From the IMG/VR virus record IMGVR_UViG_3300037264_002609, positions 1 to 37,236 of that record: 37,236 bases of DNA; one strand, written 5' to 3'. This document shows positions 8,265-15,480 of this stretch, one piece after another. The stretch's first letter is position 1, and the number at the start of each line of letters is the position of its first letter. This stretch comes from a virus. The notes beneath the pieces are model-generated. The model saw only the letters and a list, made by a program, of their open reading frames with translations, was not told the origin of the DNA and made no database searches. The position numbers and the translations under genes are program-made.

Positions 8265-9578
8265 CTACTCGCCAGCGAGGGCCTGGCGAGCAGCTTCCTT
8301 TGCCTCGTCAACAGTCCGAACACGCCCATCAAGCTGGAGTTCGAGCACCTGCTTGATGAGCGCACCAACACGCGGACCCTGGACAACACCCATCTCGGAC
8401 AGGTGCTTGCCAGTGAGCAGCGGCTTGGTGGGTCCGTTGTGGACGTCATGCCGCTGCGCGAAGTCGACGAGCCACTCATGCACCGAGTCGAGACTCATGA
8501 CAACGAGCGCAAGCTCCTCGACCGTCGCCGGACGCAGCCGACCAGCCAGACGACGGATGTCGCCCTCTCCAAGCGGCTTGCCTGTAAGCCATTCGGACCT
8601 GGTCACCGTGTCTGCTTCCTGCACGAGCGCGACCACCTTCGCGGCGACCTCCTTGACAGCGCCAAGCTGGTCAATAGCAACGCGCCTCACCGTCTCGGCG
8701 TTGCCGAGGTGGCGAAGGAGCATTGCAATCTGCACGGCTTCACGGGAAACAGGCGTGAGCCCCTTCTCCCGCTTGACGAGCAGATCCAGGTAATGCAGGG
8801 CATCCTGGAGGTGGTAAGACCCAAGCGCGTGAAGCTCTGGGTGCAGAGCCTCCAGTGCTCCGGTCTTGATGAGCACGTTCACGCCACGCGACGGCTCAAC
8901 GCCCTTCGTCAGGAGCTTCTTCCACTCGACGTGGACGCGCTCCTTCGGAAGATCCTTGAGTTCGTGCGTAGCCGCTCGCATGAGCGCGAGCGTCTCTTCG
9001 TGAACGGTCAGCAGGTGCCGTGCGGCGAATTGTGCTCCTCGAAGGATCCGAAGAGGATCCTCGGAGAAGGCGCGCTCGTCGACGGCACGCAGCAGCTTTG
9101 CATCCAGGTCGGCCACGCCGTTGTGCGGGTCGTAGATGTGCCCCGTTAGAGGGTCCATCGCGATGGCGTTGATCGTGAAGTCGCGACGGCGACCAGCGTC
9201 GGCGAGGGTCATCGTCGGGTCGGGAGAGGCGATGAAGCCCTTGTAGCCCTTGCCGGTCTTCTGCTCACGACGCGGGATCGAGACGTCGAACTCCTGGCCC
9301 TTGTAGCGGAGCTTCAGGACGCCGAACGACTTGCCGACCTTGTCCACCTTGCCGAGTTGTGCAAGGGTGGACTCCAGATGGTCCGGCTGAAGTCCGTAGA
9401 CCTCGATGTCTACGTCCTTCGGCGCCTTGTACATCAGCAGGTCGCGGACGCACCCGCCGACGAGGAACGCCTTGCCGCCGGCCTGATTGACCAGGCTGAC
9501 GACTTCGCTCGCCTCCTGGAGGTGGCCGTTGTAGGGCATCCTTCGGACAGGTTCGAGATCGCCTTCGGGACGCGTCAT
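8265..9578 (-). CDS. cca: CCA-adding enzyme / tRNA nucleotidyltransferase (class II)
   Basis: This enzyme would add or repair the CCA 3' end of tRNAs using CTP and ATP. Class II nucleotidyltransferase motifs are all visible: motif A FLVGGCVRDLL...KDVDIEVYG (residues 38-62, catalytic D55 and D57, third carboxylate D98 in EFDVSIPRRE), motif B RRDFTINAIA (131-140), motif C SEDPLRILRGAQFAAR (172-187) and an E-R pair in KERVHVEWKKLLT (212-224) fitting motif D. At 437 aa it has the usual length, and I see no degraded catalytic residue and no HD phosphohydrolase motif. A strong TTAGGAGGT ribosome site supports the ATG at 9578. Poly(A) polymerases share the fold, so CCA versus poly(A) specificity is inferred. 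No tRNA gene is visible in this window. Confidence 0.9.
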   Translation of the reverse strand: MTRPEGDLEPVRRMPYNGHLQEASEVVSLVNQAGGKAFLVGGCVRDLLMYKAPKDVDIEVYGLQPDHLESTLAQLGKVDKVGKSFGVLKLRYKGQEFDVSIPRREQKTGKGYKGFIASPDPTMTLADAGRRRDFTINAIAMDPLTGHIYDPHNGVADLDAKLLRAVDERAFSEDPLRILRGAQFAARHLLTVHEETLALMRAATHELKDLPKERVHVEWKKLLTKGVEPSRGVNVLIKTGALEALHPELHALGSYHLQDALHYLDLLVKREKGLTPVSREAVQIAMLLRHLGNAETVRRVAIDQLGAVKEVAAKVVALVQEADTVTRSEWLTGKPLGEGDIRRLAGRLRPATVEELALVVMSLDSVHEWLVDFAQRHDVHNGPTKPLLTGKHLSEMGVVQGPRVGALIKQVLELQLDGRVRTVDEAKEAARQALAGE

Positions 9579-9637
9579 GCTGACCTCCTAAGAGGTTGAC
9601 CGTTCCAACCCGAAGTCCTGTTGCTGGGATTGCAGAA

Positions 9638-10132
9638 TCAGGCCGTCTCGCGGAACGAGGAGTGATAGGACTCCTGCTTGACCGCTGCGGCGTTGGCGAG
9701 TTCGTCCGCGCGCTCGTTCAGTGGGATCCCAGCATGGCCCTTGACCCAAACCCATGTGACGTGGTGCTTTGCCTCTGCTCTTGCGAGGCGTTCCCAGAGA
9801 TCTCGGTTTTTGACCGTGCCCTGCTTCCAGCCGGTCCTGCGCCAGTTGATGATCCACTTCGTGATTCCGTCCACGACGTATTTCGAGTCGCTGTAAACCG
9901 TTACCGCGTGAGGTCCGGTCAACGACTCCAACGCTTGGATTGGGCCCATCAACTCCATGCGATTGTTCGTGGTGTGATCTTCGTGTCCTGCGATCTCCCT
10001 ACGCCATCCGTTCTGCCGGATCAGTGCGCCCCATCCGCCTGGTCCTGGATTCGTAGGAATGCAGGCCCCGTCTGTCCAGACCTCTACCGCCGGGCGATTG
10101 ATGTCTCTGGATGCCTTGTTCGGCTTTGTCAT
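9638..10132 (-). CDS. rnhA: Ribonuclease HI
   Basis: RNase HI cuts the RNA strand of RNA-DNA hybrids, for example replication primers. Counting from the ATG at 10132, the acidic active-site residues are all present: D21 (VWTDGAC), E60 (NRMELMGPIQAL), D82 (VYSDSKYVVDGI) and D143 (NERADELAN), plus the flexible-loop histidine H133 (WVKGHAG). The product is 164 aa, close to the E. coli enzyme. An upstream in-frame TTG at 10195 would add 21 residues not typical of the family, so I prefer the ATG, which has AGGAG about 13 bases upstream. It lies directly downstream of the hairpin-dense region and 59 bp upstream of the CCA-enzyme gene, so the two RNA-processing genes are probably co-transcribed. Confidence 0.93.
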   Translation of the reverse strand: MTKPNKASRDINRPAVEVWTDGACIPTNPGPGGWGALIRQNGWRREIAGHEDHTTNNRMELMGPIQALESLTGPHAVTVYSDSKYVVDGITKWIINWRRTGWKQGTVKNRDLWERLARAEAKHHVTWVWVKGHAGIPLNERADELANAAAVKQESYHSSFRETA

Positions 10133-10171
10133 GGATGGCGATGCTCTCCTGAGAGCCCAGATATACCTCGA

Positions 10172-10867
10172 CTCTGGTTGATCCAGAGGAGGCAATCTAT
10201 CTGTCGGGTCTGGGTGAAACCCAGTGACGGTGGAGAGATTAGGAATCCCGTAGTGGGTAGACCCTCCCTACTGCACCTACTCATAAGATCATAAGATCTA
10301 TGAACTTAGGTGTTCAGGCAGGGTAGGCTCTGTCTGGATTCGGCGGCGAGGCTGGCTGCTTCTAGTGGCCGTCCAGGTGTCATGCTGGGCAACGCTCGAA
10401 GCAACGAACCTAGGGTGGGTAGACCCACACATCGCTGCGTGGGTCATCTGCGTGCCGTATGGAGCCTCATGAGGCCCGTAGGCGCCTTGCGGCGCCCGGA
10501 GCAGACCCAGGTTGCCCTGGTGACAGGTAAGACTCGATATTGTCGAGTCACGTCGCTCGGCTTGGTATACGACGTGTCGAGCCGTGTCCGTGAGCTATGC
10601 GGAAAGACGACCTGACGTAGGGTAGCCCCTGCGGACGCCCGGCTACGAGCGTATCGCTCCGGTACTGCCCACAGGGCCTACGCCTGAGACTACCTGCCCC
10701 CTCCCTCCCTCATCGTTAGATGAGGAACACCAGGCGGGAGTCGCTTACGCGTTGATCGAGTTATGCCGCCTATTCAGACAGATATGACGGTCCACTGGAC
10801 GCGACACCATGAGCTATTCGCGATCACGAGATCACGAAGGAGCGTCTCCGCTCCATCAATCGCGGTG
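10172..10867 (-). ncRNA. Candidate large structured non-coding RNA (about 700 nt)
   Basis: Between the HNH gene and RNase HI lie about 735 bases without a convincing gene. The stretch is packed with hairpins, and tetraloop identity points to the minus strand: GGAGCG-GAGA-CGCTCC (10839-10854), CCAGG-GCAA-CCTGG (10507-10520) and GGCGCC-GCAA-GGCGCC (10481-10496) are GNRA loops only on that strand, and CCTCATC-TAAC-GATGAGG (10708-10725) has a UMAC loop. Further stems: GAGCG-ATA-CGCTC (10647-10659), GTAGCC/GGCTAC (10622-10646), a 7-bp stem with loop CAATA (10531-10549), GTGGG-TCTA-CCCAC (10415-10428), TGAAC/GTTCA (10301-10316), CTGGGT-TTC-ACCCAG (10210-10224) and CTCTGG/CCAGAG (10172-10188). A 12-mer, GGGTCTACCCAC, occurs twice (10253-10264, 10415-10426). 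I found no tRNA cloverleaf. Candidates are an ornate phage RNA of the GOLLD/ROOL kind, a ribozyme or intron remnant, or a new class. The ends are approximate. Confidence 0.5.
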
Positions 10868-11293
10868 TTACTGCCCAGCAGAACGCGTTGCCGTTGAAAC
10901 GGGATTTGGATCGCTGCGAAGCGACCGATACTCGCTGCACCAGGCCAGGAAACGTTCGCGGCCTTTCTTCCGTAGGCGCCGCGCTACGGTCCACAGATGC
11001 AGGTCCGCGTAGGTGCGGAGCGCGAAATGGACCGCGCTGTGGCACTCGGCGCAGAGTTCGATCAGGTCGTGAAGCTTCTCGCTCCACATCCTGTTGTAGC
11101 TCTTGTGGTGGATCTCAAGCGGAAGACCCCTCGCCTCACAGGCATAGCAGGCACGCTTGCACAGGCGGCTCGCACGGAACCTCCGCTTGAGGTCACGCCA
11201 ATGGTCGGACTGGAGATAGTCCCTATAGGAGATGCCGCGGTAGTTCAGAGACGTCGTAAGACGCCGCATTCCGTTTCCGCTCGGCCCGCCCAT
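10868..11293 (-). CDS. HNH endonuclease-like protein, 141 aa
   Basis: The HNH/zinc module is clear: C49-x2-C52, then LEIHHKSYNRMW (H62, H63), then LIELCAECHSAVH (C81, C84, H85, H89). The two CxxC pairs would bind structural zinc and the His residues form the active site of a DNA nicking or cutting nuclease. Upstream is a basic SDHWRDLKRRFRASRLCKRAC segment typical of this small phage HNH type; the C-terminal 45 residues are basic. I start at ATG 11293, with GGAGG 8 bases upstream; the longer ORF begins at a TTG without support. It ends next to the hairpin-rich region, which fits a homing endonuclease beside an RNA element, though small stand-alone phage HNH proteins may also act in packaging. 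Confidence 0.8.
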   Translation of the reverse strand: MGGPSGNGMRRLTTSLNYRGISYRDYLQSDHWRDLKRRFRASRLCKRACYACEARGLPLEIHHKSYNRMWSEKLHDLIELCAECHSAVHFALRTYADLHLWTVARRLRKKGRERFLAWCSEYRSLRSDPNPVSTATRSAGQ

Positions 11294-11488
11294 TGAGATG
11301 CCTCCGGTGCGAAGCAGTTCCCGCTCGACAGCGGTGACCGAGTCTATACCAGGCGTGCGACGATGCGAGCTTCTTCTCAAGCCGCGTCAACTGATGACGC
11401 CAGATGGACTTAGAGCGGACAGGGGTTATACCGGACGGCGCCCGCGGGCTAGATCCGGCCTGAGAGGAGGTCTGAGATCCCGTAAACG

Positions 11489-11522
11489 CCAAGAGGCGGT
11501 GGCTGTTGCCACCGCCTCTTGG
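11489..11522 (-). terminator. Strong hairpin terminator after the 58-aa gene
   Basis: A perfect 15-bp stem (11489-11503 with 11508-11522) closes a 4-base loop, AACA on the minus strand. It starts 20 bases after the stop codon of the 58-aa gene. Only CGTTTACG follows on the minus strand, so the T-run is weak, but stem length and position make this the end of the transcript from the genes upstream. The 195 bases between it and the HNH start (11294-11488) show no gene I can support. Confidence 0.7.
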
Positions 11523-11542
11523 TTGAAGGGCTGCGCCGGGCT

Positions 11543-11719
11543 TCAGTAGCCCAGGCCCAACTCCTTGATCTTCTTGTCGACGAGGCACTTCGCGTAATAG
11601 GAGGCAATGCCAGCGCGCTTGCTGACCCGCTTGATCGCCTCGATCGGCTTCCTCGAAACAAGAAGACCGACCTCGTCCTCGGTCAGGAGGACGCTCTTCC
11701 AGCCTACTGAATCACTCAC
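11543..11719 (-). CDS. Small protein, 58 aa, hypothetical
   Basis: A GTG at 11719, 6 bases after a strong AAGGAAGG ribosome site, opens a 58-codon frame reading (M)SDSVGWKSVLLTEDEVGLL... and ending ...DKKIKELGLGY. The ATG-free start and small size make it easy to miss. The product is a soluble, helical, slightly basic protein without membrane segment or zinc motif. It follows the 240-aa gene after 33 bp and is followed by a strong terminator, so it is the last gene of that transcript. No family is recognised. Confidence 0.65.
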   Translation of the reverse strand: MSDSVGWKSVLLTEDEVGLLVSRKPIEAIKRVSKRAGIASYYAKCLVDKKIKELGLGY

Positions 11720-11752
11720 GCAGCACCTTCCTTTGGGTCACACGGACCCGAC

Positions 11753-12475
11753 CTACACGATCGCCTTGGCGATCTCCACGGTCTTGGGATCGAGGTAGCT
11801 GGCCAGACCAGGGTCGGACAGGAGTGCCCGCCTCAGATCCGCCAGCGCGGCCTTCATCGCGGCTTGCGACACCTTCTTGTTCCGGTCCTTGTTGCAGGCG
11901 TTCGCCTGGGCAGCCACCGGCGCACCCAGCTTCGTGAGCGTGTCCTTGACGAAGCAAGGGGAAACAGCAGGCGACCCGTCACGGATGGCCGCATTCGCCA
12001 CGCTCATCTTGCGAACAGCAGCGACAGCGTCGTCCAGGATCTTCCGGTCTTCGCAGGCGGCGAGCATCTTCACACCCTGCACGCCCACACTCTCCCAGAC
12101 GTCCTTCTCCGGCAGCTTCAGGAAGAGGTTGGCCCACGAGACATACTTCCTGGCGTTCTGAGCCTTGATCCGAAGGCCCTTCTCCAGCGCGATGGCCGCA
12201 CCGTCTGCGCCGAAGCCTGAGACCAGCGGCGCGATGGCCTTGGCGAAGTGGACTTCGATCCGCTGCTTCTCCAGGAGGAACTCACGGTAGACGCGTCGCA
12301 CGACCTCGAAGGAGGGGTGCGCGACGATGACCTCCCAGTTCGACTGCTGGGACGCAGCGCCCGATGTTGTCGTGGACTGCACGACCTGGCCTTTCACCTT
12401 CAGGCGGGACTTGCGCTTGCTCCTGATGTTGGAGACACGACCGCGCGACTTCTTGACACTACTCGTTGCTGACAC
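11753..12475 (-). CDS. Hypothetical protein, 240 aa, with basic N-terminus
   Basis: The GTG start at 12475 has a GAGGTG ribosome site 5 bases upstream and overlaps the end of the 266-aa repeat-protein gene by 17 bp, implying coupled translation. Residues 1-30 are very basic (KKSRGRVSNIRSKRKSRLK). Residues 46-240 look like a helical bundle rich in Ala, Lys and Val, with four Cys residues scattered (ACEDRK, SPCFVKD, ANACNKD) that do not form an obvious zinc site. I recognise no family. Position inside the HNH/repeat-protein island hints at a nucleic-acid-related role, but that rests only on context and the basic N-terminus. Confidence 0.75.
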   Translation of the reverse strand: MSATSSVKKSRGRVSNIRSKRKSRLKVKGQVVQSTTTSGAASQQSNWEVIVAHPSFEVVRRVYREFLLEKQRIEVHFAKAIAPLVSGFGADGAAIALEKGLRIKAQNARKYVSWANLFLKLPEKDVWESVGVQGVKMLAACEDRKILDDAVAAVRKMSVANAAIRDGSPAVSPCFVKDTLTKLGAPVAAQANACNKDRNKKVSQAAMKAALADLRRALLSDPGLASYLDPKTVEIAKAIV

Positions 12476-13259
12476 CGTTCACCTCACCGTTGATGTTGTC
12501 GAGTGCTTGAAGCAGGAGCACACGCTCCTTCTTCGAGAGAGAAGCAAAGAACTCCCGTTCCGACTGCTCCCGCGCCCGCGCCGTCGCCCGGCGACGGCAA
12601 GCCTCGTGCCTGGCTCGCCTGCGCTCGTGCTGCTCTGGAGTCTTCTCGGGACGCTGTCTACCGAAGACCGCGTCTTCCGCGGTCCATCCACGCTTTAGGC
12701 GGCACTTGATGGTGCCGCGTGGGACCCCTGTCAACTGTTCCCATTCAGCAAGTGTGCGCGTCTGACCGCGAGTCGTGATCTGCCACGCTGGGTTCTGCTC
12801 GGGAGGACACGTCAACGCCTTCTCGACAGACCATGTCAGAAGCCGCGTGCTGAGTGCATGGCCACTCATACCAAGACGCTTTGCCCAATCGCTGATGCAG
12901 AGAGTCTCACCGCGGAACGTGAGCATCTTCGCGCTGGCGTAAACAGTGGCGTGCGGTGCGAAGCCGAGCGCTTGAGCGACCGACCAGTTGAACCTGAGAC
13001 GTCCGTTGATGGTCGGCTCGGACAAACCGACCTCTCGTGACCACTCCGCAAGTGACTGCGTTCGATCCTCGTAGGTGATGAGGTGCGGCGCTCGTGTAGG
13101 AGTAGCCAGCGCCTTTTCAGCACTCCACCCACGCCACAATCGCGACCGCAGGCAGCGGAACGAGATACCGCGCTCTGCTGCCCACTTGTGCAATGGCTTT
13201 GTTACACCGTCGATGGTGAACGGCGAGGAGGGCATCAACTTAGGTTGAGGTCTTCGCAT
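12459..13259 (-). CDS. Protein of four tandem GWS-type HTH-like repeats, 266 aa
   Basis: The protein is four copies of a repeat of about 40 residues, at roughly 14-53, 61-100, 112-151 and 160-200. Each has a short beta strand (IDGVTKP, ITYEDRTQ, LTFRGET, ITTRGQT), a conserved L.EWA...G.S helix pair and an RL..GWS.E.AL ending (SRLWRGWSAEKAL, GRLRFNWSVAQAL, TRLLTWSVEKAL, CRLKRGWTAEDAV). This layout resembles DNA-recognition repeats attached to phage homing endonucleases, but no nuclease domain is present. After a basic linker comes a tail, EFFASLSKKERVLLLQALDN, shared with the gene just upstream. It is therefore probably a sequence-specific DNA-binding protein and paralogue of that gene. The ATG at 13259 has no strong ribosome site; it starts 6 bp after the upstream stop, so coupling is likely. 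Confidence 0.8.
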   Translation of the reverse strand: MRRPQPKLMPSSPFTIDGVTKPLHKWAAERGISFRCLRSRLWRGWSAEKALATPTRAPHLITYEDRTQSLAEWSREVGLSEPTINGRLRFNWSVAQALGFAPHATVYASAKMLTFRGETLCISDWAKRLGMSGHALSTRLLTWSVEKALTCPPEQNPAWQITTRGQTRTLAEWEQLTGVPRGTIKCRLKRGWTAEDAVFGRQRPEKTPEQHERRRARHEACRRRATARAREQSEREFFASLSKKERVLLLQALDNINGEVNGVSNE

Positions 13260-13265
13260 GCTGCA

Positions 13266-14009
13266 CTACATACCGCTTGCAATTGCGGTCATGTCGTCGA
13301 GTGTTTCGAGTAAGACCTTTTTTTGTTCAATGGAGAGCGAGGCCAAATACGCTTCGTGAGTTTGTTCTTTCTTCCGGCGGCGGTTCGCACGGTCCAGCGC
13401 CCGCACATGCTCGACGTAAGCAGGATCGGCCTTACGTCGCTCGCGGGCACGAATGATCTTCCGCACCTTCCTGTCGAGCGCTCGCTGGTCTCCTGAATGT
13501 GCAAGCCGATATGCCCGGTCGGCTGCCGCTTTCTTAGCGCGCCAGATCGGGTCTGTTTTGAGATTACGTCTAGCAGTGCGCTTTGCTGCGCAAGAAGGAC
13601 AGTAACAGCCACGCCTACTGTGGATTCCAGACGGTGCCCGAGGCCCAGGAAGCCTGCCCTTGAGCTTACGCTCGCGTCCCAGATTGGGCGTGGTCAGTGC
13701 CTCCTCCACTGTCCACTTCAAGCGCTTCAATCTACCGATCACAATGCATGTCGTGAGACGGAGGTGTGGTGACCGTGCGATCCATTCTGGAATGGTCAAA
13801 GTCAGACCATCCATCGTCAACTTCTGTGCATTCGAGCGCTCACACCGCCTAAGCGGTGGATCCTCGTAGCCGAGCGCCTGACCTATGGACCATCCCTGTT
13901 TCAGCCGCCATCGCAGCAAACAACGCGAGATACCACACTCTCTCGCCCATGCCGCTTTCGACTGCCTGCGCCCGTCGTATTCGATCACTCTCCTACATAC
14001 CCGGAGCAC
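13266..14009 (-). CDS. Paralogous GWS-repeat protein with Cys cluster, 247 aa
   Basis: Two repeats of the same kind as in the next gene are present at about residues 8-47 (IEYDGRRQSKAAWARECGIS...GWSIGQAL) and 63-107 (TMDGLTLTIPEW...KWTVEEAL). Then comes a Cys cluster (GCYCPSCAAKR, C135/C137/C140) that looks like half of a zinc finger, a long Arg/Lys/Ala helix with repeated DP..R units, and the tail AYLASLSIEQKKVLLETLDD, matching the tail of the downstream paralogue. The Cys cluster may be a relic of an HNH-type zinc module whose second half is lost. The start is a GTG at 14009 with GGAGG about 15 bases upstream; a stop just upstream excludes a longer form. A DNA-binding role is inferred. Confidence 0.78.
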   Translation of the reverse strand: MLRVCRRVIEYDGRRQSKAAWARECGISRCLLRWRLKQGWSIGQALGYEDPPLRRCERSNAQKLTMDGLTLTIPEWIARSPHLRLTTCIVIGRLKRLKWTVEEALTTPNLGRERKLKGRLPGPRAPSGIHSRRGCYCPSCAAKRTARRNLKTDPIWRAKKAAADRAYRLAHSGDQRALDRKVRKIIRARERRKADPAYVEHVRALDRANRRRKKEQTHEAYLASLSIEQKKVLLETLDDMTAIASGM

Positions 14010-14081
14010 AGAGCGGGCTGTCGACCTCCACTAGATGCCTCCACGACTGCCTAAGCCCAATGGCGCATACGTCCGGCTCCA

Positions 14082-15338
14082 TCAGGAAGTCGACACAAGT
14101 CCTGATGGGAGTTCTTCTCCAAGGTGAGTCCAGGTCCGTCCGGCCACGATGTCATCGACGTTACGCCTGGAGACCTTGAACTCACCGGCAAGGGCTGGTG
14201 AGGGCTCTCCCGCTGTTCCACGACGCCTGATCTCAAGCACCTGCTCTTCTGAGAGCTTCGACCGGCTATTACGGCGCCCGCGGGCTGCCGATCCATGCCT
14301 GACGCTCGGCTCAAAGCCTTCGACATGGACATGGACGCCTGACTGCCCCTTGCGGATCTTGGCCAGTGCAGCCGGGCCGACAGGAAGGCTGAACCGATCC
14401 ACGATCTCCTGGTCTGTCAGCGCAGGCTCGTCTCGGTAGGTCTCCTTGATCCGGCGAACCTGGTCATCGGTGAGCCGCTGATTGCCACGACTGGCGCAGT
14501 TGGCTGAGAGGCGCTCACGCGTCTTCCGGTTCTTCATGTTGTCGCTGCGCGTCTCCAGCTTCAGATGGAGTGGATTGACGCATGTCGCGATGGCGCATGT
14601 GTGGGCGACATCCATCCCACGCTGGAGAGCGATTCCTCCTGCTAGCAGCGCCATGCGATGCGCACTACGGACCTTGCCCTGGATCCTGAGATAGCCGTAG
14701 CCCTCGGCGTCGTGTCCACCGACCCATGTCTTGCACCCGTCGGCCTGGTCGATGGTGTTCGCCCAGAGCTTTGCCTTGTCCTCCTCAGTTAGGACAAGCT
14801 CGTAGTCGGTCGGGTAGATCTTGTCTGGCTTCTTCTGCTTCTTTGGTGTCTCTGTCCATGTGATGCCAGAGCCGATGTTGAACACAGATCGCTGCGTAAT
14901 CTCAAAGCGCTCAGCAATCTGGTCGCGCGGCTCTCCGGAGGCAAATGCGCTCCTGATCTGCATGACCTGGTCTGCTGTGAGCTTGGCGTTGCCGTTCTTC
15001 TCTCCTGAGTAGTGGCCACGTCCAGCCCATAGCTTTGACTTGTCCTCACCGTTTTCCTTAGCGGTGCCGATCTCTAGGTGAGAAGGATTGACACAGTTGC
15101 GGTGGTGGTCATTGCCAGGACAAAGATGACGGATCTGGGCGCCAGGCGGAATCACACCCCGCGCCACCTCGTATGCGACTCGGTGGGCCAACAACACGAC
15201 CTCGTCTACACGGAAGGCACCATAGCCCTTCTTATTGAGGGCACCTTGCCATAGCCAGCATCCACCCACTGGCTGGTCTGGTACCAGGCGATCCCACCGC
15301 CGCCAATCGTTCTGATCGAACTCAATACGCTCGTTCAC
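14082..15338 (-). CDS. Tandem HNH endonuclease (HNH-HTH-HNH-HTH-HTH), 418 aa
   Basis: Two complete HNH_3-type modules are visible. Module 1 (residues 27-97): CWLWQGALNKKGYGAF...AHRVAYEVARG...IRHLC...CVNPSHLEIGT, with H71, C73, C82, N84 and H87. Module 2 (202-268): CKTWVGGHDAEGYGYL...AHRMALL...AHTCAIATCVNPLHLKLET, with H246, C248, C253, N255 and H258. Each is followed by a helix-turn-helix of the form KL(T/S).(D/E)QV..IR, found near 119-161, 288-330 and 363-405. Most phage HNH_3 proteins have one module and are homing endonucleases cutting intronless alleles. The GTG start has a strong AAGGAGG 6 bases upstream and a candidate promoter. It sits right after the capsid gene terminator as first gene of the accessory island. 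Whether both active sites work is unknown. Confidence 0.88.
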   Translation of the reverse strand: MNERIEFDQNDWRRWDRLVPDQPVGGCWLWQGALNKKGYGAFRVDEVVLLAHRVAYEVARGVIPPGAQIRHLCPGNDHHRNCVNPSHLEIGTAKENGEDKSKLWAGRGHYSGEKNGNAKLTADQVMQIRSAFASGEPRDQIAERFEITQRSVFNIGSGITWTETPKKQKKPDKIYPTDYELVLTEEDKAKLWANTIDQADGCKTWVGGHDAEGYGYLRIQGKVRSAHRMALLAGGIALQRGMDVAHTCAIATCVNPLHLKLETRSDNMKNRKTRERLSANCASRGNQRLTDDQVRRIKETYRDEPALTDQEIVDRFSLPVGPAALAKIRKGQSGVHVHVEGFEPSVRHGSAARGRRNSRSKLSEEQVLEIRRRGTAGEPSPALAGEFKVSRRNVDDIVAGRTWTHLGEELPSGLVSTS

Positions 15339-15359
15339 GCTGGCCTCCTTACTGGAGGC

Positions 15360-15388
15360 AACCTAGCCGGCATGAAATCACGCGTCAA
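15360..15388 (-). promoter_or_regulatory. Candidate promoter for the HNH island
   Basis: On the minus strand TTGACG (15383-15388, 5 of 6 to the -35 consensus) and TAGGTT (15360-15365, 3 of 6 to -10) are 17 bases apart. The site lies between the capsid-gene terminator and the GTG of the HNH gene, where a new transcript would need to start. Confidence 0.4.
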
Positions 15389-15421
15389 GAGCAAATCACA
15401 ACCGCGAGTTGTCTAGAAACG

Positions 15422-15455
15422 AAGAAAGGCACCTGGTTGTCCAGGTGCCTTTCTT
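15422..15455 (-). terminator. Strong terminator after the major capsid gene
   Basis: A perfect 15-bp stem (15422-15436 with 15441-15455) closes a 4-base loop. The stem ends in TTTCTT and is followed by CGTTTC on the minus strand. It lies 25 bases after the capsid-protein stop and probably ends the head-gene transcript. The A/T-rich stem base means it could also work on the plus strand. Confidence 0.85.
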
Positions 15456-15480
15456 GTCTCTTCGATCCTAACCCGTTGGG

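Noticed and set aside
10283-10298. Two direct ATAAGATC repeats as an operator or start of a CRISPR-like array
   Set aside because: Only two 8-base units without spacers; more likely a slip repeat within the structured region.
10310-10615. Plus-strand ORF of 101 aa within the candidate RNA
   Set aside because: No ribosome site, no sensible protein composition, and opposite to all genes.
10196-10867. tRNA genes in the hairpin-rich region
   Set aside because: A TAGCTCATGGT D-arm-like string and a GGTTCG string occur on the minus strand, but no cloverleaf with T-arm and acceptor at correct distance could be built.
11223-11588. Minus-strand ORF of 121 aa across the terminator and HNH gene start
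   Set aside because: Runs through the strong hairpin, overlaps the HNH gene in another frame and has no recognisable composition or supported start.
11435-14286. Shared 16-mer ACGGCGCCCGCGGGCT at 11435-11450 and 14271-14286 as an att or recombination site
   Set aside because: Very GC-rich and one copy is inside HNH coding sequence; no longer flanking match, so chance or a weak trace of gene similarity.
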